Of a DNA stretch of 64,000 bases, positions 8,261 through 16,502 are shown one piece after another (position 1 is the stretch's first letter; each line of letters opens with the position of its first letter). Position numbers and translations under genes: made by a program. Below the pieces are notes generated by a model that searched no databases, was not told the origin of the DNA, and saw only the letters and a program-made list of their open reading frames with translations. Source of the stretch: Streptomyces coelicoflavus (GTDB taxonomy: Bacteria > Actinomycetota > Actinomycetes > Streptomycetales > Streptomycetaceae); assembly GCF_003112555.1 (NCBI RefSeq), contig NZ_BEWB01000004.1, positions 1 to 64,000 on the forward strand, given 5' to 3'.

Positions 8261-8947
8261 ATGAGACTGCTGCTCGTCGAGGACGACAACCACGTGGCCG
8301 CCGCCCTGTCCGCGATCCTGGCACGGCACGGCTTCGACGTCACCCACGCGCGCAGCGGCGAGGAGGCGCTCCAGGCGCTCGTCCCGGAGGCCGACGGCTT
8401 CGGCGTCGTCCTGCTCGACCTGGGTCTGCCCGACCAGGACGGCTACGAGGTCTGCGGAAAGATCCGCAAGCGCACCGGCACCCCGGTCATCATGGTCACC
8501 GCGCGGGCCGACGTGCGCTCCCGCATCCACGGTCTCAATCTCGGCGCCGACGACTACGTGGTCAAGCCGTACGACACCGGGGAACTGCTGGCCCGGATCC
8601 ACGCCGTCAGCCGGCGCACCGCCCATGAGGACGCCACCGGGAGCACCGAGACCGTGGTCCGCCTCGGCGCGGTGCGCATCGAGCTGCCGACACGCCAGGT
8701 GAGCGTGGACGGTTCGGTTGTCCAACTCACCCGCAAGGAGTTCGATCTGCTCGCCCTGCTCGCCCAGCGCCCCGGTGTGGTCTTCCGCCGTGAGCAGATC
8801 ATCAGCGAGGTGTGGCGCACCAGCTGGGAGGGGACCGGGCGCACCCTGGAGGTGCACGTCGCGTCCCTGCGCTCCAAGCTGCACATGCCCGCGCTGATCG
8901 AGACCGTCCGCGGCGTCGGCTACCGCCTCGTCGCCCCCACCGCCTAG
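8261..8947 (+). CDS. OmpR-family response regulator
   Basis: A 228-residue regulator. The receiver domain has the acidic pair Asp8-Asp9, the phospho-acceptor Asp53 in LLDLGLPDQDG, Thr80 and Lys102. The C-terminal winged-helix DNA-binding domain contains LTRKEFDLLALLAQRPG and ends with the typical TVRGVGYRL. The ATG at 8261 follows GGGAG with five bases spacing. It is the partner of the kinase that starts ten bases later. Position next to gluA makes control of glutamate uptake a reasonable guess, but the sequence does not prove it. Confidence 0.9.
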   Translation: MRLLLVEDDNHVAAALSAILARHGFDVTHARSGEEALQALVPEADGFGVVLLDLGLPDQDGYEVCGKIRKRTGTPVIMVTARADVRSRIHGLNLGADDYVVKPYDTGELLARIHAVSRRTAHEDATGSTETVVRLGAVRIELPTRQVSVDGSVVQLTRKEFDLLALLAQRPGVVFRREQIISEVWRTSWEGTGRTLEVHVASLRSKLHMPALIETVRGVGYRLVAPTA

Positions 8948-8956
8948 CGGGTCCGG

Positions 8957-10384
8957 GTGAGCACCCGCCTGCTCCCGCTGCTCATCGTCCTGATGGCGGC
9001 CGTCCTGCTCGCGCTCGGCGTGCCTCTCGGCGTCAGCGTCGCCCGCGCGGAGCAGCAGAAGGTCGTCATCGACCGCATCGACGACACGGCGCGCTTCGCC
9101 GCGCTCGCCCAGTTCGTCACGGAGGACGGCTCGGGCGGCTCACGCCGGACGGACACGGACGAACGCCTGGAAACCCTGCAGACCGAGCTGACCAGCTACT
9201 ACGAGGTCTACGGCATCAAGGCCGGGGTCTTCTACCGCAACCACATCCCGATGGCCAACGCGCCCACGACCTGGTTCCTGCCGCAGACCGGCGAGGTCCG
9301 CGACTCCTTCGACGAGGCGCTGCTCAGCCGCCGCAGCCACGACCCCGAGCAGGTGTGGCCCTGGCAGGACGGACGGCTCGTGGTGGCCTCGCCGGTCATC
9401 CGGGACGGCGACGTGGTCGCGGTCGTGGTCACCGAGTCGCCGACCGACTCGATGCGTTCGAGTATCCTGCGCGGCTGGCTCGTCATCGGCGCCGGGGAGT
9501 TCGCCGCGATGCTGCTCGCCGTCGGTGCGGCGCTGCGGCTGACCGGCTGGGTGCTCAGGCCGGTACGGGTACTCGACGCCACCACCCACGACATCGCCAC
9601 CGGAAGGCTGAAGTCCCGGGTCGCGCCGTCCGGGGGACCGCCGGAGCTCAGACGCCTGGCCCGGTCGTTCAACGAGATGGCCGACCACGTGGAGGACGTT
9701 CTGGAGCAGCAGCGGGCCTTCGTCGCCGACGCCTCCCACCAGCTGCGCAACCCGCTCGCCGCCCTCCTGCTGCGCATTGAGCTGCTCGCCCTCGAACTGC
9801 CCGAGGACAACGAGGAGATCGCCTCCGTCCAGACCGAGGGCAAACGCCTGGCCCGGGTCCTGGACGACCTGCTCGACCTGGCGCTGGCCGAGCACAGCCA
9901 GGCCGACCTGAAGGTCACCGACGTCGGCGCGCTGGCCGCCGAGCGGGTGGCCGCCTGGTCACCGACGGCCGACGCCAAGGGCGTACGGCTGGTCGGATAC
10001 TGCCCGCCGACCACGGGCTGGGCGGACCCGGTGACGCTGTCGAGCGCCCTGGACGCGGTCATCGACAACGCGGTGAAGTTCACGCCGCGCGGCGAGAGTG
10101 TCCGGGTCGAGGTCGCCTCCACCGGGGACGCCGCCACCGTCGTCGTCACCGACAACGGTCCCGGACTCACAGACGAGGAGCTCACCCGCGTGGGGGACCG
10201 TTTCTGGCGCAGCGGCCGGCACCAGAACATCAACGGCTCCGGCCTCGGCCTGTCCATCTGCCGGGCGCTGCTCGCGGCGGGCGACGGCTCGATCTCCTTC
10301 GGCCACCAGGAGCCGCACGGGCTTCGGGTCACGGTCACGGTGCCCAGGACCGGCACGGCGCCCAAGGAGCCCGAGCGGGTCTAG
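8957..10384 (+). CDS. membrane sensor histidine kinase
   Basis: A 475-residue kinase with two membrane segments (residues about 5-28 and 172-195) that enclose an extracytoplasmic sensor region of about 145 residues. A HAMP linker follows, then the H-box FVADASHQLRNP with His261, the N-box AVIDNAVKFTPRG and the G-boxes DNGPGLTDEE and GSGLGLSICRA. Starts at GTG 8957, directly behind the regulator gene. The last codon overlaps the end of the convergent TAXI-type gene by four bases (CTAG). The ligand is unknown; the neighbouring glutamate transporter and TAXI protein suggest an amino acid. Confidence 0.9.
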   Translation: MSTRLLPLLIVLMAAVLLALGVPLGVSVARAEQQKVVIDRIDDTARFAALAQFVTEDGSGGSRRTDTDERLETLQTELTSYYEVYGIKAGVFYRNHIPMANAPTTWFLPQTGEVRDSFDEALLSRRSHDPEQVWPWQDGRLVVASPVIRDGDVVAVVVTESPTDSMRSSILRGWLVIGAGEFAAMLLAVGAALRLTGWVLRPVRVLDATTHDIATGRLKSRVAPSGGPPELRRLARSFNEMADHVEDVLEQQRAFVADASHQLRNPLAALLLRIELLALELPEDNEEIASVQTEGKRLARVLDDLLDLALAEHSQADLKVTDVGALAAERVAAWSPTADAKGVRLVGYCPPTTGWADPVTLSSALDAVIDNAVKFTPRGESVRVEVASTGDAATVVVTDNGPGLTDEELTRVGDRFWRSGRHQNINGSGLGLSICRALLAAGDGSISFGHQEPHGLRVTVTVPRTGTAPKEPERV

Positions 10385-11376
10385 GGCTTGACCGACCGGT
10401 AGTAGCGCCGGGCGCCCTCGTGCAGTTCGAGCGGGTCGGTGTAGATCGCGGTACGCAGGTCCACCAGCTGCGCGGAGTGCACGTGCGCACCGATGCCGTC
10501 GCGGCTGTCGAGGACGGTCCGGGTCAGCCACTCGGTGAGCCGCGGATCGACGTCCGCGCGGGTCACCAGCAGGTTGGACACCGCCATCGTCGGCACCACG
10601 GCGCCGTTCTGGACCGTGGGGTAGGCCGACTCCGGCATGTTGGTGGTGCGGTAGTAGCGGGTCGCGCCGCCCGACCGGTGCAGCTTGGTGACCAGGTCGT
10701 CGCCGATCGGCACGAACCGGAAGGCGGAACTCTCCGCGATCTTCTTGAGGCCGTCCGTCGGCACCCCGCCGGACCAGAAGAACGCGTCCAGCTCGTCGCC
10801 CAGCCGTCCGGGGCCGGTGTCGATCCCGTCCGCGCTGGGGGTGATGTCCGTCTCCGGGTCGATGCCCACCGCCTTCAGCAGCCGGGTGGCGATCAGCCGT
10901 ACCCCCGAGTTGGGCAGCCCGATGGCCACCCGCTTGCCCCGCAGGTCCCGCACCGACTGGATGTCCGAGTCGGTCGGCACGACGAGCTGCACGTAGTCGT
11001 CGTAGAGCCGGGTGACCCCGCGCAGCCCTTCGGCACCCGGGCGGCCGGCCAGTTTGTACGTTTCGACCGCGTCGGCCGCGGCGATCGTGAAGTCGGCCTC
11101 CCCGGACGCCACCCGCTCGACGTTCTCCTGCGAGCCCGCGCTGGTCATCAGCCGCACGTCCAGGTCCGGCATGTCCTTGCGCAGCTCGGTGCGCAGCAGC
11201 TCGCCGTACTTCTGGTACACACCCGCGCGGGTTCCGGTGCTGAACGTGATCGTCCCGCTCGGCGGTTTCTCCCCCAGCGGCAGCAGCCACCACAGCAGCA
11301 GCCCGAGCGCGACGGCACCGGCGACCGTGGCCTGGACGGCCCGGCGCCTGCCGATACGGGAGAGCAGCGTGGACAT
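10381..11376 (-). CDS. TAXI-family solute-binding protein, orphan
   Basis: A 331-residue TRAP-associated TAXI-type binding protein. It has an N-terminal membrane segment (residues about 17-34, no lipobox Cys), then GTITFSTGTRAGVYQKYGE and later TSAGSQENVERVASGEADF and GLPNSGVRLIATRLLKAVG, the marks of the family. Members with known ligand bind glutamate or related acids and normally sit with a DctQM permease. No such permease is nearby. The start is ATG 11376, with AGGA nine bases upstream; an ATG at 11406 is less likely. It converges on the sensor kinase gene and overlaps its stop, so a sensory rather than transport role is possible (inference). Confidence 0.85.
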   Translation of the reverse strand: MSTLLSRIGRRRAVQATVAGAVALGLLLWWLLPLGEKPPSGTITFSTGTRAGVYQKYGELLRTELRKDMPDLDVRLMTSAGSQENVERVASGEADFTIAAADAVETYKLAGRPGAEGLRGVTRLYDDYVQLVVPTDSDIQSVRDLRGKRVAIGLPNSGVRLIATRLLKAVGIDPETDITPSADGIDTGPGRLGDELDAFFWSGGVPTDGLKKIAESSAFRFVPIGDDLVTKLHRSGGATRYYRTTNMPESAYPTVQNGAVVPTMAVSNLLVTRADVDPRLTEWLTRTVLDSRDGIGAHVHSAQLVDLRTAIYTDPLELHEGARRYYRSVKP

Positions 11377-11472
11377 GGGGGCGATCCTGCCAGCCCGCAC
11401 CCGCACTGACCAGGGCCGGGCTCACACGGCCGCACCCGTCCCGCCGACCGCTCCGTGCCCGGGGCCCGTGCG

Positions 11473-11506
11473 CGAGAACCCCGGCACACGGGTGCCGGGG
11501 TTCTCG
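11473..11506 (-). terminator. stem-loop terminator after the antiporter gene
   Basis: A perfect 15-bp stem (CGAGAACCCCGGCAC and complement) with a 4-base loop, 36 bp beyond the antiporter stop and before the start of the TAXI gene on the same strand. Confidence 0.85.
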
Positions 11507-11541
11507 TGAGTGGGCCGGGCGGGGCCCGGGACGCCTCGACG

Positions 11542-12795
11542 TCAGTCGCCCACCGAGGCCTCCGCCCCCGTCTCCGCCCCCGTCGCCCGGGGTGCCCCTT
11601 CCGCGGGGCCGGCGGGACCGGCGGGGCGGTCGGGGTTTTCGCGGCGCCGGAAGAGGCGCATCGCAAGCGGCTCGGTGAAGCGCGCGGTGAGGGGGCCCAG
11701 GACGACCAGGATGAGGACGTACGCCGTGGCCAGTGGGCCCAGGGACGGCTCGATACCGGCGGAGACCGCGAGGCCCGCGATCACGATGGAGAACTCGCCG
11801 CGCGCCACCAGCGCACCGCCCGCCCGCCATCGGCCCTTGACGGAGATCCCGGCGCGCCGCGCCGCCCAGTACCCCGTGGCGATCTTCGTCACGGCGGTCA
11901 GCAGCGCCAGCGCCAGGGCGGGCAGCAGGACCGGCGGAATGCTGGCCGGGTCCGTGTGCAGCCCGAAGAAGACGAAGAAGACCGCCGCGAACAGGTCCCG
12001 CAGCGGACTCAGCAGCGTGTGCGCGCCCTCCGCGACCTCCCCGGACAGCGCGATGCCCACCAGGAAGGCGCCCACCGCCGCCGACACCTGGAGTTGCTGC
12101 GCGACACCGGCGACGAGGATCGTCAGGCCCAGCACCACCAGGAGCAGCTTCTCGGGGTCGTCGCTGGAGACGAAGCGGGAGATGAGACGCCCGTAGCGCA
12201 GCGCGACGAAGAGCACGAGGCCCGCCGCGGCCAGCGCGATCGCCAGCGTGATGCTCCCGGTCATCAGACCGGCGCCGGCGACCAGGGCGGTGACGATCGG
12301 CAGGTACACCGCCATCGCCAGGTCCTCCAGGACCAGCACGCTCAGGATCACCGGCGTCTCGCGGTTGCCGACCCGGCCCAGGTCGCCGAGGACCTTCGCG
12401 ATCACGCCGGACGACGAGATCCACGTCACGCCAGCCAGGACCACGGCGGCCACCGGGCCCCAGCCCATCAGCAGCGCGGCCACCGCGCCCGGCACGGCGT
12501 TGAGCGCACAGTCGACGAGACCCGCCGGATAGTGGGACTTGAGGTTGGTGACCAGGTCGCTGGCCGAGTACTCCAGGCCCAGCATCAGCAGCAGGAGGAT
12601 GACACCGATCTCGGCGCCGGTCGCGACGAACTCCTCGCTCGCGCCGAGCGGAAGCAGGCCGCCCTCGCCGAAGGCCAGACCGGCGAGGAGGTACAGCGGG
12701 ATGGGGGAGAGGCGGTAACGGCCGGCGAACCGGCCGAGGAGCCCGAGCCCCAGGATGATGGAACCGAACTCGATCAGCAGTACCGCGGAGTGCAC
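11542..12795 (-). CDS. CPA2-type K+/H+ antiporter (KhtU-like)
   Basis: A 417-residue integral membrane protein with about 12 hydrophobic segments, matching the Na+/H+ exchanger fold of the CPA2 family. Recognisable stretches include the VLVLEDLAMAVYLP region, which has the conserved acidic pair of this family, and GALVARGEFSIVIAGLA. It probably exports K+ (or NH4+) in exchange for H+. The GTG start at 12795 follows AGGAG by seven bases, four bases after the upstream gene's stop. The upstream gene encodes a TrkA-C protein, the same pairing as KhtT-KhtU of Bacillus. The C-terminal tail is Gly/Ala/Pro-rich and variable. Confidence 0.88.
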   Translation of the reverse strand: MHSAVLLIEFGSIILGLGLLGRFAGRYRLSPIPLYLLAGLAFGEGGLLPLGASEEFVATGAEIGVILLLLMLGLEYSASDLVTNLKSHYPAGLVDCALNAVPGAVAALLMGWGPVAAVVLAGVTWISSSGVIAKVLGDLGRVGNRETPVILSVLVLEDLAMAVYLPIVTALVAGAGLMTGSITLAIALAAAGLVLFVALRYGRLISRFVSSDDPEKLLLVVLGLTILVAGVAQQLQVSAAVGAFLVGIALSGEVAEGAHTLLSPLRDLFAAVFFVFFGLHTDPASIPPVLLPALALALLTAVTKIATGYWAARRAGISVKGRWRAGGALVARGEFSIVIAGLAVSAGIEPSLGPLATAYVLILVVLGPLTARFTEPLAMRLFRRRENPDRPAGPAGPAEGAPRATGAETGAEASVGD

Positions 12796-12799
12796 CGGC

Positions 12800-13285
12800 T
12801 CACTCCTGCCCGAGTATCGCCGCGGCGGCGTCGACGCCCTCACGGGTGCCGATGACGATCAAGGTGTCACCACCCACGAGCCGGAAGTCCGGCGCCGGCG
12901 AGGGAATCGCCTCGGCCCGCCGCAGCACCGCCACGATCGAGGCTCCCGTGTCGGTCCGCATCCGGGTGTCGCCCAGCAGCCGCCCGTTCCACCGGGAGGC
13001 GGCGGCCACCTCGATCCGTTCGGCGACCAGGCCCAGATCGGTCGTGTAGAGCAGGCTCGCGCTGTGGTGGGAGGGCTTCAGCGCGTCTATCAGCGCGCCC
13101 GCCTCGGGCCCCGTCAGCCGCAGCGAGTGGGCGCAGGAGTCGGGGTCGTCGGTCCGGTACACGTTCACCGTGCGGGCGCCGTCGCGGTGGGCCACCACCG
13201 ACAGGTGGCGGTGCTCGCGGGTCACCAGGTCGTACTGGACCCCGATACCCGGGAGCGGCGTCGCCCTCAGGCGTGGAGCTGACAC
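12800..13285 (-). CDS. TrkA-C regulatory subunit of the antiporter (KhtT-like)
   Basis: A 161-residue cytoplasmic protein. Its N-terminal part with TPLPGIGVQYDLVTREH is typical of antiporter regulatory subunits, and the second half is a TrkA-C (RCK-C) domain ending in LVGGDTLIVIGTREGVD. In the KhtTU system such a subunit binds a nucleotide such as c-di-AMP and gates the antiporter; this is known of the family, not shown here. GTG 13285 with GAGGGGA six bases upstream is preferred over ATG 13300. It is the first gene of a two-gene operon. Confidence 0.85.
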   Translation of the reverse strand: MSAPRLRATPLPGIGVQYDLVTREHRHLSVVAHRDGARTVNVYRTDDPDSCAHSLRLTGPEAGALIDALKPSHHSASLLYTTDLGLVAERIEVAAASRWNGRLLGDTRMRTDTGASIVAVLRRAEAIPSPAPDFRLVGGDTLIVIGTREGVDAAAAILGQE

Positions 13286-13494
13286 GTGCTTTCCCCTCAT
13301 TCGTCCTGCGTTGCCTGCCGCGTCTCAGCTGCGCTTTCCGCACGTGGGTGCCGTGCCCGCGACCTCGCCATGCTGCCATCCGCACGTACGGTGGCGATAT
13401 GGGTGTCGTGACGGATATACGCAGCCGGTCGCGGTCGGCGAAGCTGGCTGCGGGGGTGTCGTGCGAGAAGGCCGGGAGGAGCGGGAAGAGGAAC

Positions 13495-14481
13495 GTGTCG
13501 CTGTTCTGGCGGATCTTCTCGCTCAACGCCGCCGGCCTGGTCGTCGCCACCGCACTGCTGCTGGGACCGGTCACCGTGTCGACCCCCGTGCTGGCCGGAG
13601 AGGCCCTGGTCCTGCTGGCCGGCCTCGCGACGCTGCTGGCCGGCAACGCGGTCGTCCTGCGCATCGGACTCACCCCGCTGCACCGGCTGGGCCGGGCCAT
13701 GTCGACCGCCGACCTGCTGGTGCCCGGCACCCGTCCCGAGGTCTCCGGACCGGCCGAGGCGGCGCAGCTGATCGAGACCTACAACACGATGCTGGACCGG
13801 CTCCAGGCCGAACGCGCCGCCGGCGCCGGCCGCGCGTTGCAGGCCCAGGAGCGCGAACGCCACCGCATCGCCCGCGAGCTCCACGACGAGGTGGGCCAGA
13901 CCCTCACCGCCGTCCTCCTCCAGCTCAAGCGCGTCGCCGACCGGGTCCCCGGGGAGCTGCGCGAGGAGGTGACCCTGGCGCAGGAGGCCACCCGGGCCGG
14001 CCTCGACGAGATCCGCCGCATCGCCCGCCGGCTGCGCCCCGGCGTCCTGGAGGAACTCGGCCTGGCCAGCGCCCTGCGCTCGCTCGCCGCCGAGTTCACC
14101 CACCACGGGCTCACCGTCCAGCACCACATCCCCGGTGACCTGCCCCCGCTCGCCCCGGAGGCCGAACTCGTGCTCTACCGGGTCGCCCAGGAGGGCCTGA
14201 CCAACACCGCCCGCCACGCCGGCGCCGACCGCGCCCACCTCACCCTGCGCCCGCTGCCGCCGCCCGAGGGCGGGGGCGTGGAACTGCTCGTCCGCGACAA
14301 CGGCACCGGCCTCGGCGCGGCCACCGAGGGCGCCGGGATCCGCGGGATGCGGGAGCGGGCCCTGCTGATAGGAGCCGAGATCCACTTCGAACCCGCCCCC
14401 GGAGGGGGCACCGACGTACGCCTGCGCGTCCCCGCGCCGCCGGGGGACCGATCCGCAGACCGAACCGGAGACAGCCCCTGA
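13495..14481 (+). CDS. NarL-type sensor histidine kinase
   Basis: About 328 residues, with two hydrophobic segments near residues 9-27 and 34-56, a HAMP-like linker, then a HisKA_3 dimerisation domain with the phospho-acceptor His130 in RIARELHDEVGQTL. A compact ATPase domain follows, with LVRDNGTGLG and GIRGMRERA. The start is uncertain: GTG 13495 lies behind a purine-rich GGGAGGAGCGGGAAGAGG, while ATG 13399 in the same frame would add 32 polar residues but lacks a clear ribosome site. Stop and next start overlap (TGATG). In S. coelicolor the corresponding pair (SCO5784/5785) has been linked to antibiotic and secreted-protein output; that is from memory. Confidence 0.87.
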   Translation: MSLFWRIFSLNAAGLVVATALLLGPVTVSTPVLAGEALVLLAGLATLLAGNAVVLRIGLTPLHRLGRAMSTADLLVPGTRPEVSGPAEAAQLIETYNTMLDRLQAERAAGAGRALQAQERERHRIARELHDEVGQTLTAVLLQLKRVADRVPGELREEVTLAQEATRAGLDEIRRIARRLRPGVLEELGLASALRSLAAEFTHHGLTVQHHIPGDLPPLAPEAELVLYRVAQEGLTNTARHAGADRAHLTLRPLPPPEGGGVELLVRDNGTGLGAATEGAGIRGMRERALLIGAEIHFEPAPGGGTDVRLRVPAPPGDRSADRTGDSP

Positions 14482-15140
14482 TGCCAGCACGGCCCCCGAT
14501 CCGCGTCCTGCTCGCCGACGACCACACCCTCGTACGCCGCGGGGTCCGCCTCATCCTGGACGGCGAACCCGATCTGACGGTGGTGGCGGAGGCCGGTGAC
14601 GGTGCCGAGGCGGTCGCGGCCGCGCGCGCCACCGAGGTCGACCTGGCCGTACTGGACGTCGCGATGCCCCGCATGACCGGCCTCCAGGCGGCCCGCGAAC
14701 TCTCCCGGCGCCTGCCCGAGCTGCGCATCCTGATCCTGACCATGTACGACAACGAGCAGTACTTCTTCGAGGCACTCAAGGCGGGCGCCTGCGGATACGT
14801 CCTCAAGTCCGTCGCCGACCGCGACCTGGTGGAGGCGTGCCGGGCCGCGGTGCGCGACGAGCCGTTCATCTATCCCGGGGCCGAACGGGCCCTCGTCCGT
14901 TCCTACCTGGAGCGCGTGCAGGGCGGTGGCGGCCTCCCCGAGCGGCCGATCACGGAACGCGAGGAGGAGATCCTCAAGCTCGTCGCCGAGGGCCACACCT
15001 CCAAGGAGATCGGCGAGCTGCTGTTCATCAGCGCCAAGACCGTCGAACGCCACCGCGCGAACCTCTTGCAGAAACTGGGCGTGCGCGACCGTCTGGAACT
15101 CACCCGGTACGCGATCCGCGCGGGACTCATCGAGCCCTGA
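14481..15140 (+). CDS. NarL/FixJ-family response regulator
   Basis: A 219-residue regulator with a receiver domain (Asp13-Asp14, phospho-acceptor Asp59 in LAVLDVAMPRMTG, Lys in YVLKSVADRD) and a LuxR-type helix-turn-helix at the C-terminus (LVAEGHTSKEIGELLFISAK then TVERHRANLLQKLGV). All key residues are intact. Its start overlaps the kinase stop by one base, so the pair is translationally coupled. It converges with the cellulose-binding protein gene. Confidence 0.92.
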   Translation: MPARPPIRVLLADDHTLVRRGVRLILDGEPDLTVVAEAGDGAEAVAAARATEVDLAVLDVAMPRMTGLQAARELSRRLPELRILILTMYDNEQYFFEALKAGACGYVLKSVADRDLVEACRAAVRDEPFIYPGAERALVRSYLERVQGGGGLPERPITEREEEILKLVAEGHTSKEIGELLFISAKTVERHRANLLQKLGVRDRLELTRYAIRAGLIEP

Positions 15141-15168
15141 GCCGCGCACCCGGCGCCGGTACGGGCGG

Positions 15169-16374
15169 TCAGCAGCCGATCGGCGCGGAGCCCACGGCCA
15201 CGTCGTCGAACCAGACCGTGTCGTCGCCCGTCGCGTAGCTCTCCCAGCCCAGTCGCAGCGCGGTCGGCCGGGGCGCGGTGCCGCGGGCGAGCCACTGCTG
15301 GTCGACGTCCTGTGTCGGCACCCCGTCGGCGTGCAGCCCGGGAATCCGCTCGTCGCCGAGCCAGGTGTCCAGGTGGCCGGCCGAGGTGTCGACCGCGAAC
15401 CGCAGGCACTGCCAGCCGTCCGTCGGCAGCGGGCTGCTCAGCGCGACCCCGGCCGGGCTCTGCGCGGGCAGGGTGGCGTCGTCGCTCTCCCGGTTCCACT
15501 GAAGCGCGCCGTTCTGGCCGCCCACGCGCAGTGCCCGGCCGCCCTGGGCCGAGTCCGGCATCGACACGAAGGTGACGTGCGAGACGGGCAGCGCGGTGGT
15601 GTGCCGTACCCACATGCGTACGTACATCACCGGGCCGACCGCCGACAGGTCCGCGGCATGGGTGACGAAGGCGTGGTTGCAGTAGCCGGCCCGGCCGTCC
15701 ACCCGGAGCGACGTGCCGCCCTCGTGCGCCACCGCGGAGTCGACGGTGGCCGTGCCCGTGCCCCGGCAGTCGGGCGCGGTGAACCGCCAGTCGCCGGACG
15801 GCTCGGAACCGGTCTGGTCCTCGAAGCCGGAGCAGATCACGGCGTCACCGCACTCCGCGGCCGGCGGTTCGGTCGTCGGAGGAGGCGTGGTGGGCGGCGG
15901 CGTGGTGGGCGGTGTGCCGCCGTCCTCGCCGCAGGAGAGACCGTTGAGCGCGAAGTCCTCCGGCGCGGGGTCCGCGGACCGCCAGGTGCCCTGGAGCCCG
16001 AACTCGGCGGTGCCGCCCGTGGACAGCGCGCCGTTCCAGCCGGCGTCGACGGCGACGACGGACGCGCCGGTCTGCGTGACGGTCGCGTTCCACGCCGACG
16101 TCACCTGCTGATCGCCGGTGTAGGTCCAGGTCAGACGCCAGTCGGTCACGGCGGGACCGAGGTTGGTGATCTCGACCTGGGCGGTGTAGCCGCCCGCCCA
16201 CGCGTCGACGGTGTAGTCGACGCGGCACGCGGCCGCCGCCGCACCGCTCGCGGGCATCGCCATCAGGACCGGCACCACCAGCGCGACGGCGGCCAGGACC
16301 GCGGTCCAGGGCCGGCGCGTTAATCGCAGAACTCGGGTGAGCACAGGGTGCCTCCAGCGGGAGAAGGGATGCAT
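15169..16374 (-). CDS. secreted cellulose-binding protein (CBM2 plus Cip1-like domain)
   Basis: A 401-residue exported protein. After a signal peptide (to about residue 48, ending SGAAAA) comes a family 2 carbohydrate-binding module of about 100 residues, starting CRVDYTVDAWAGGYTAQVEI and with conserved Trp residues. A Thr-Pro linker (TPPTTPPPTTPPPTTEPP) leads to a 220-residue domain that starts near CGDAVICSGFEDQTG and has the look of the Cip1-like, ConA-fold proteins found with cellulases. No glycosidase catalytic motif is recognised. A perfect CebR operator lies 21 bp upstream of the ATG, so expression should respond to cello-oligosaccharides. Codon 18 is TTA, which may add bldA dependence. 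The domain name for the C-terminal half is tentative. Confidence 0.82.
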   Translation of the reverse strand: MHPFSRWRHPVLTRVLRLTRRPWTAVLAAVALVVPVLMAMPASGAAAAACRVDYTVDAWAGGYTAQVEITNLGPAVTDWRLTWTYTGDQQVTSAWNATVTQTGASVVAVDAGWNGALSTGGTAEFGLQGTWRSADPAPEDFALNGLSCGEDGGTPPTTPPPTTPPPTTEPPAAECGDAVICSGFEDQTGSEPSGDWRFTAPDCRGTGTATVDSAVAHEGGTSLRVDGRAGYCNHAFVTHAADLSAVGPVMYVRMWVRHTTALPVSHVTFVSMPDSAQGGRALRVGGQNGALQWNRESDDATLPAQSPAGVALSSPLPTDGWQCLRFAVDTSAGHLDTWLGDERIPGLHADGVPTQDVDQQWLARGTAPRPTALRLGWESYATGDDTVWFDDVAVGSAPIGC

Positions 16375-16394
16375 GACAGCGCGCGAGGTGTCTA

Positions 16395-16408
16395 TGGGAG
16401 CGCTCCCA
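16395..16408. promoter_or_regulatory. CebR operator
   Basis: TGGGAGCGCTCCCA is the exact 14-bp palindrome bound by the cellulose-utilisation repressor CebR in Streptomyces. It sits in the divergent gap between the cellulose-binding protein gene and miaB, 21 bp before the ATG of the former. It fits the gene product and is the best-supported operator in the window. Confidence 0.93.
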
Positions 16409-16502
16409 CACGCGCGCCGTACGCATCACACCGAGCCTGACGGTGTACTGTCAAGACGTGCGACGGCCTTCACTGCCGTCGCGACCGCCTACCCTTGTGG
16501 CC

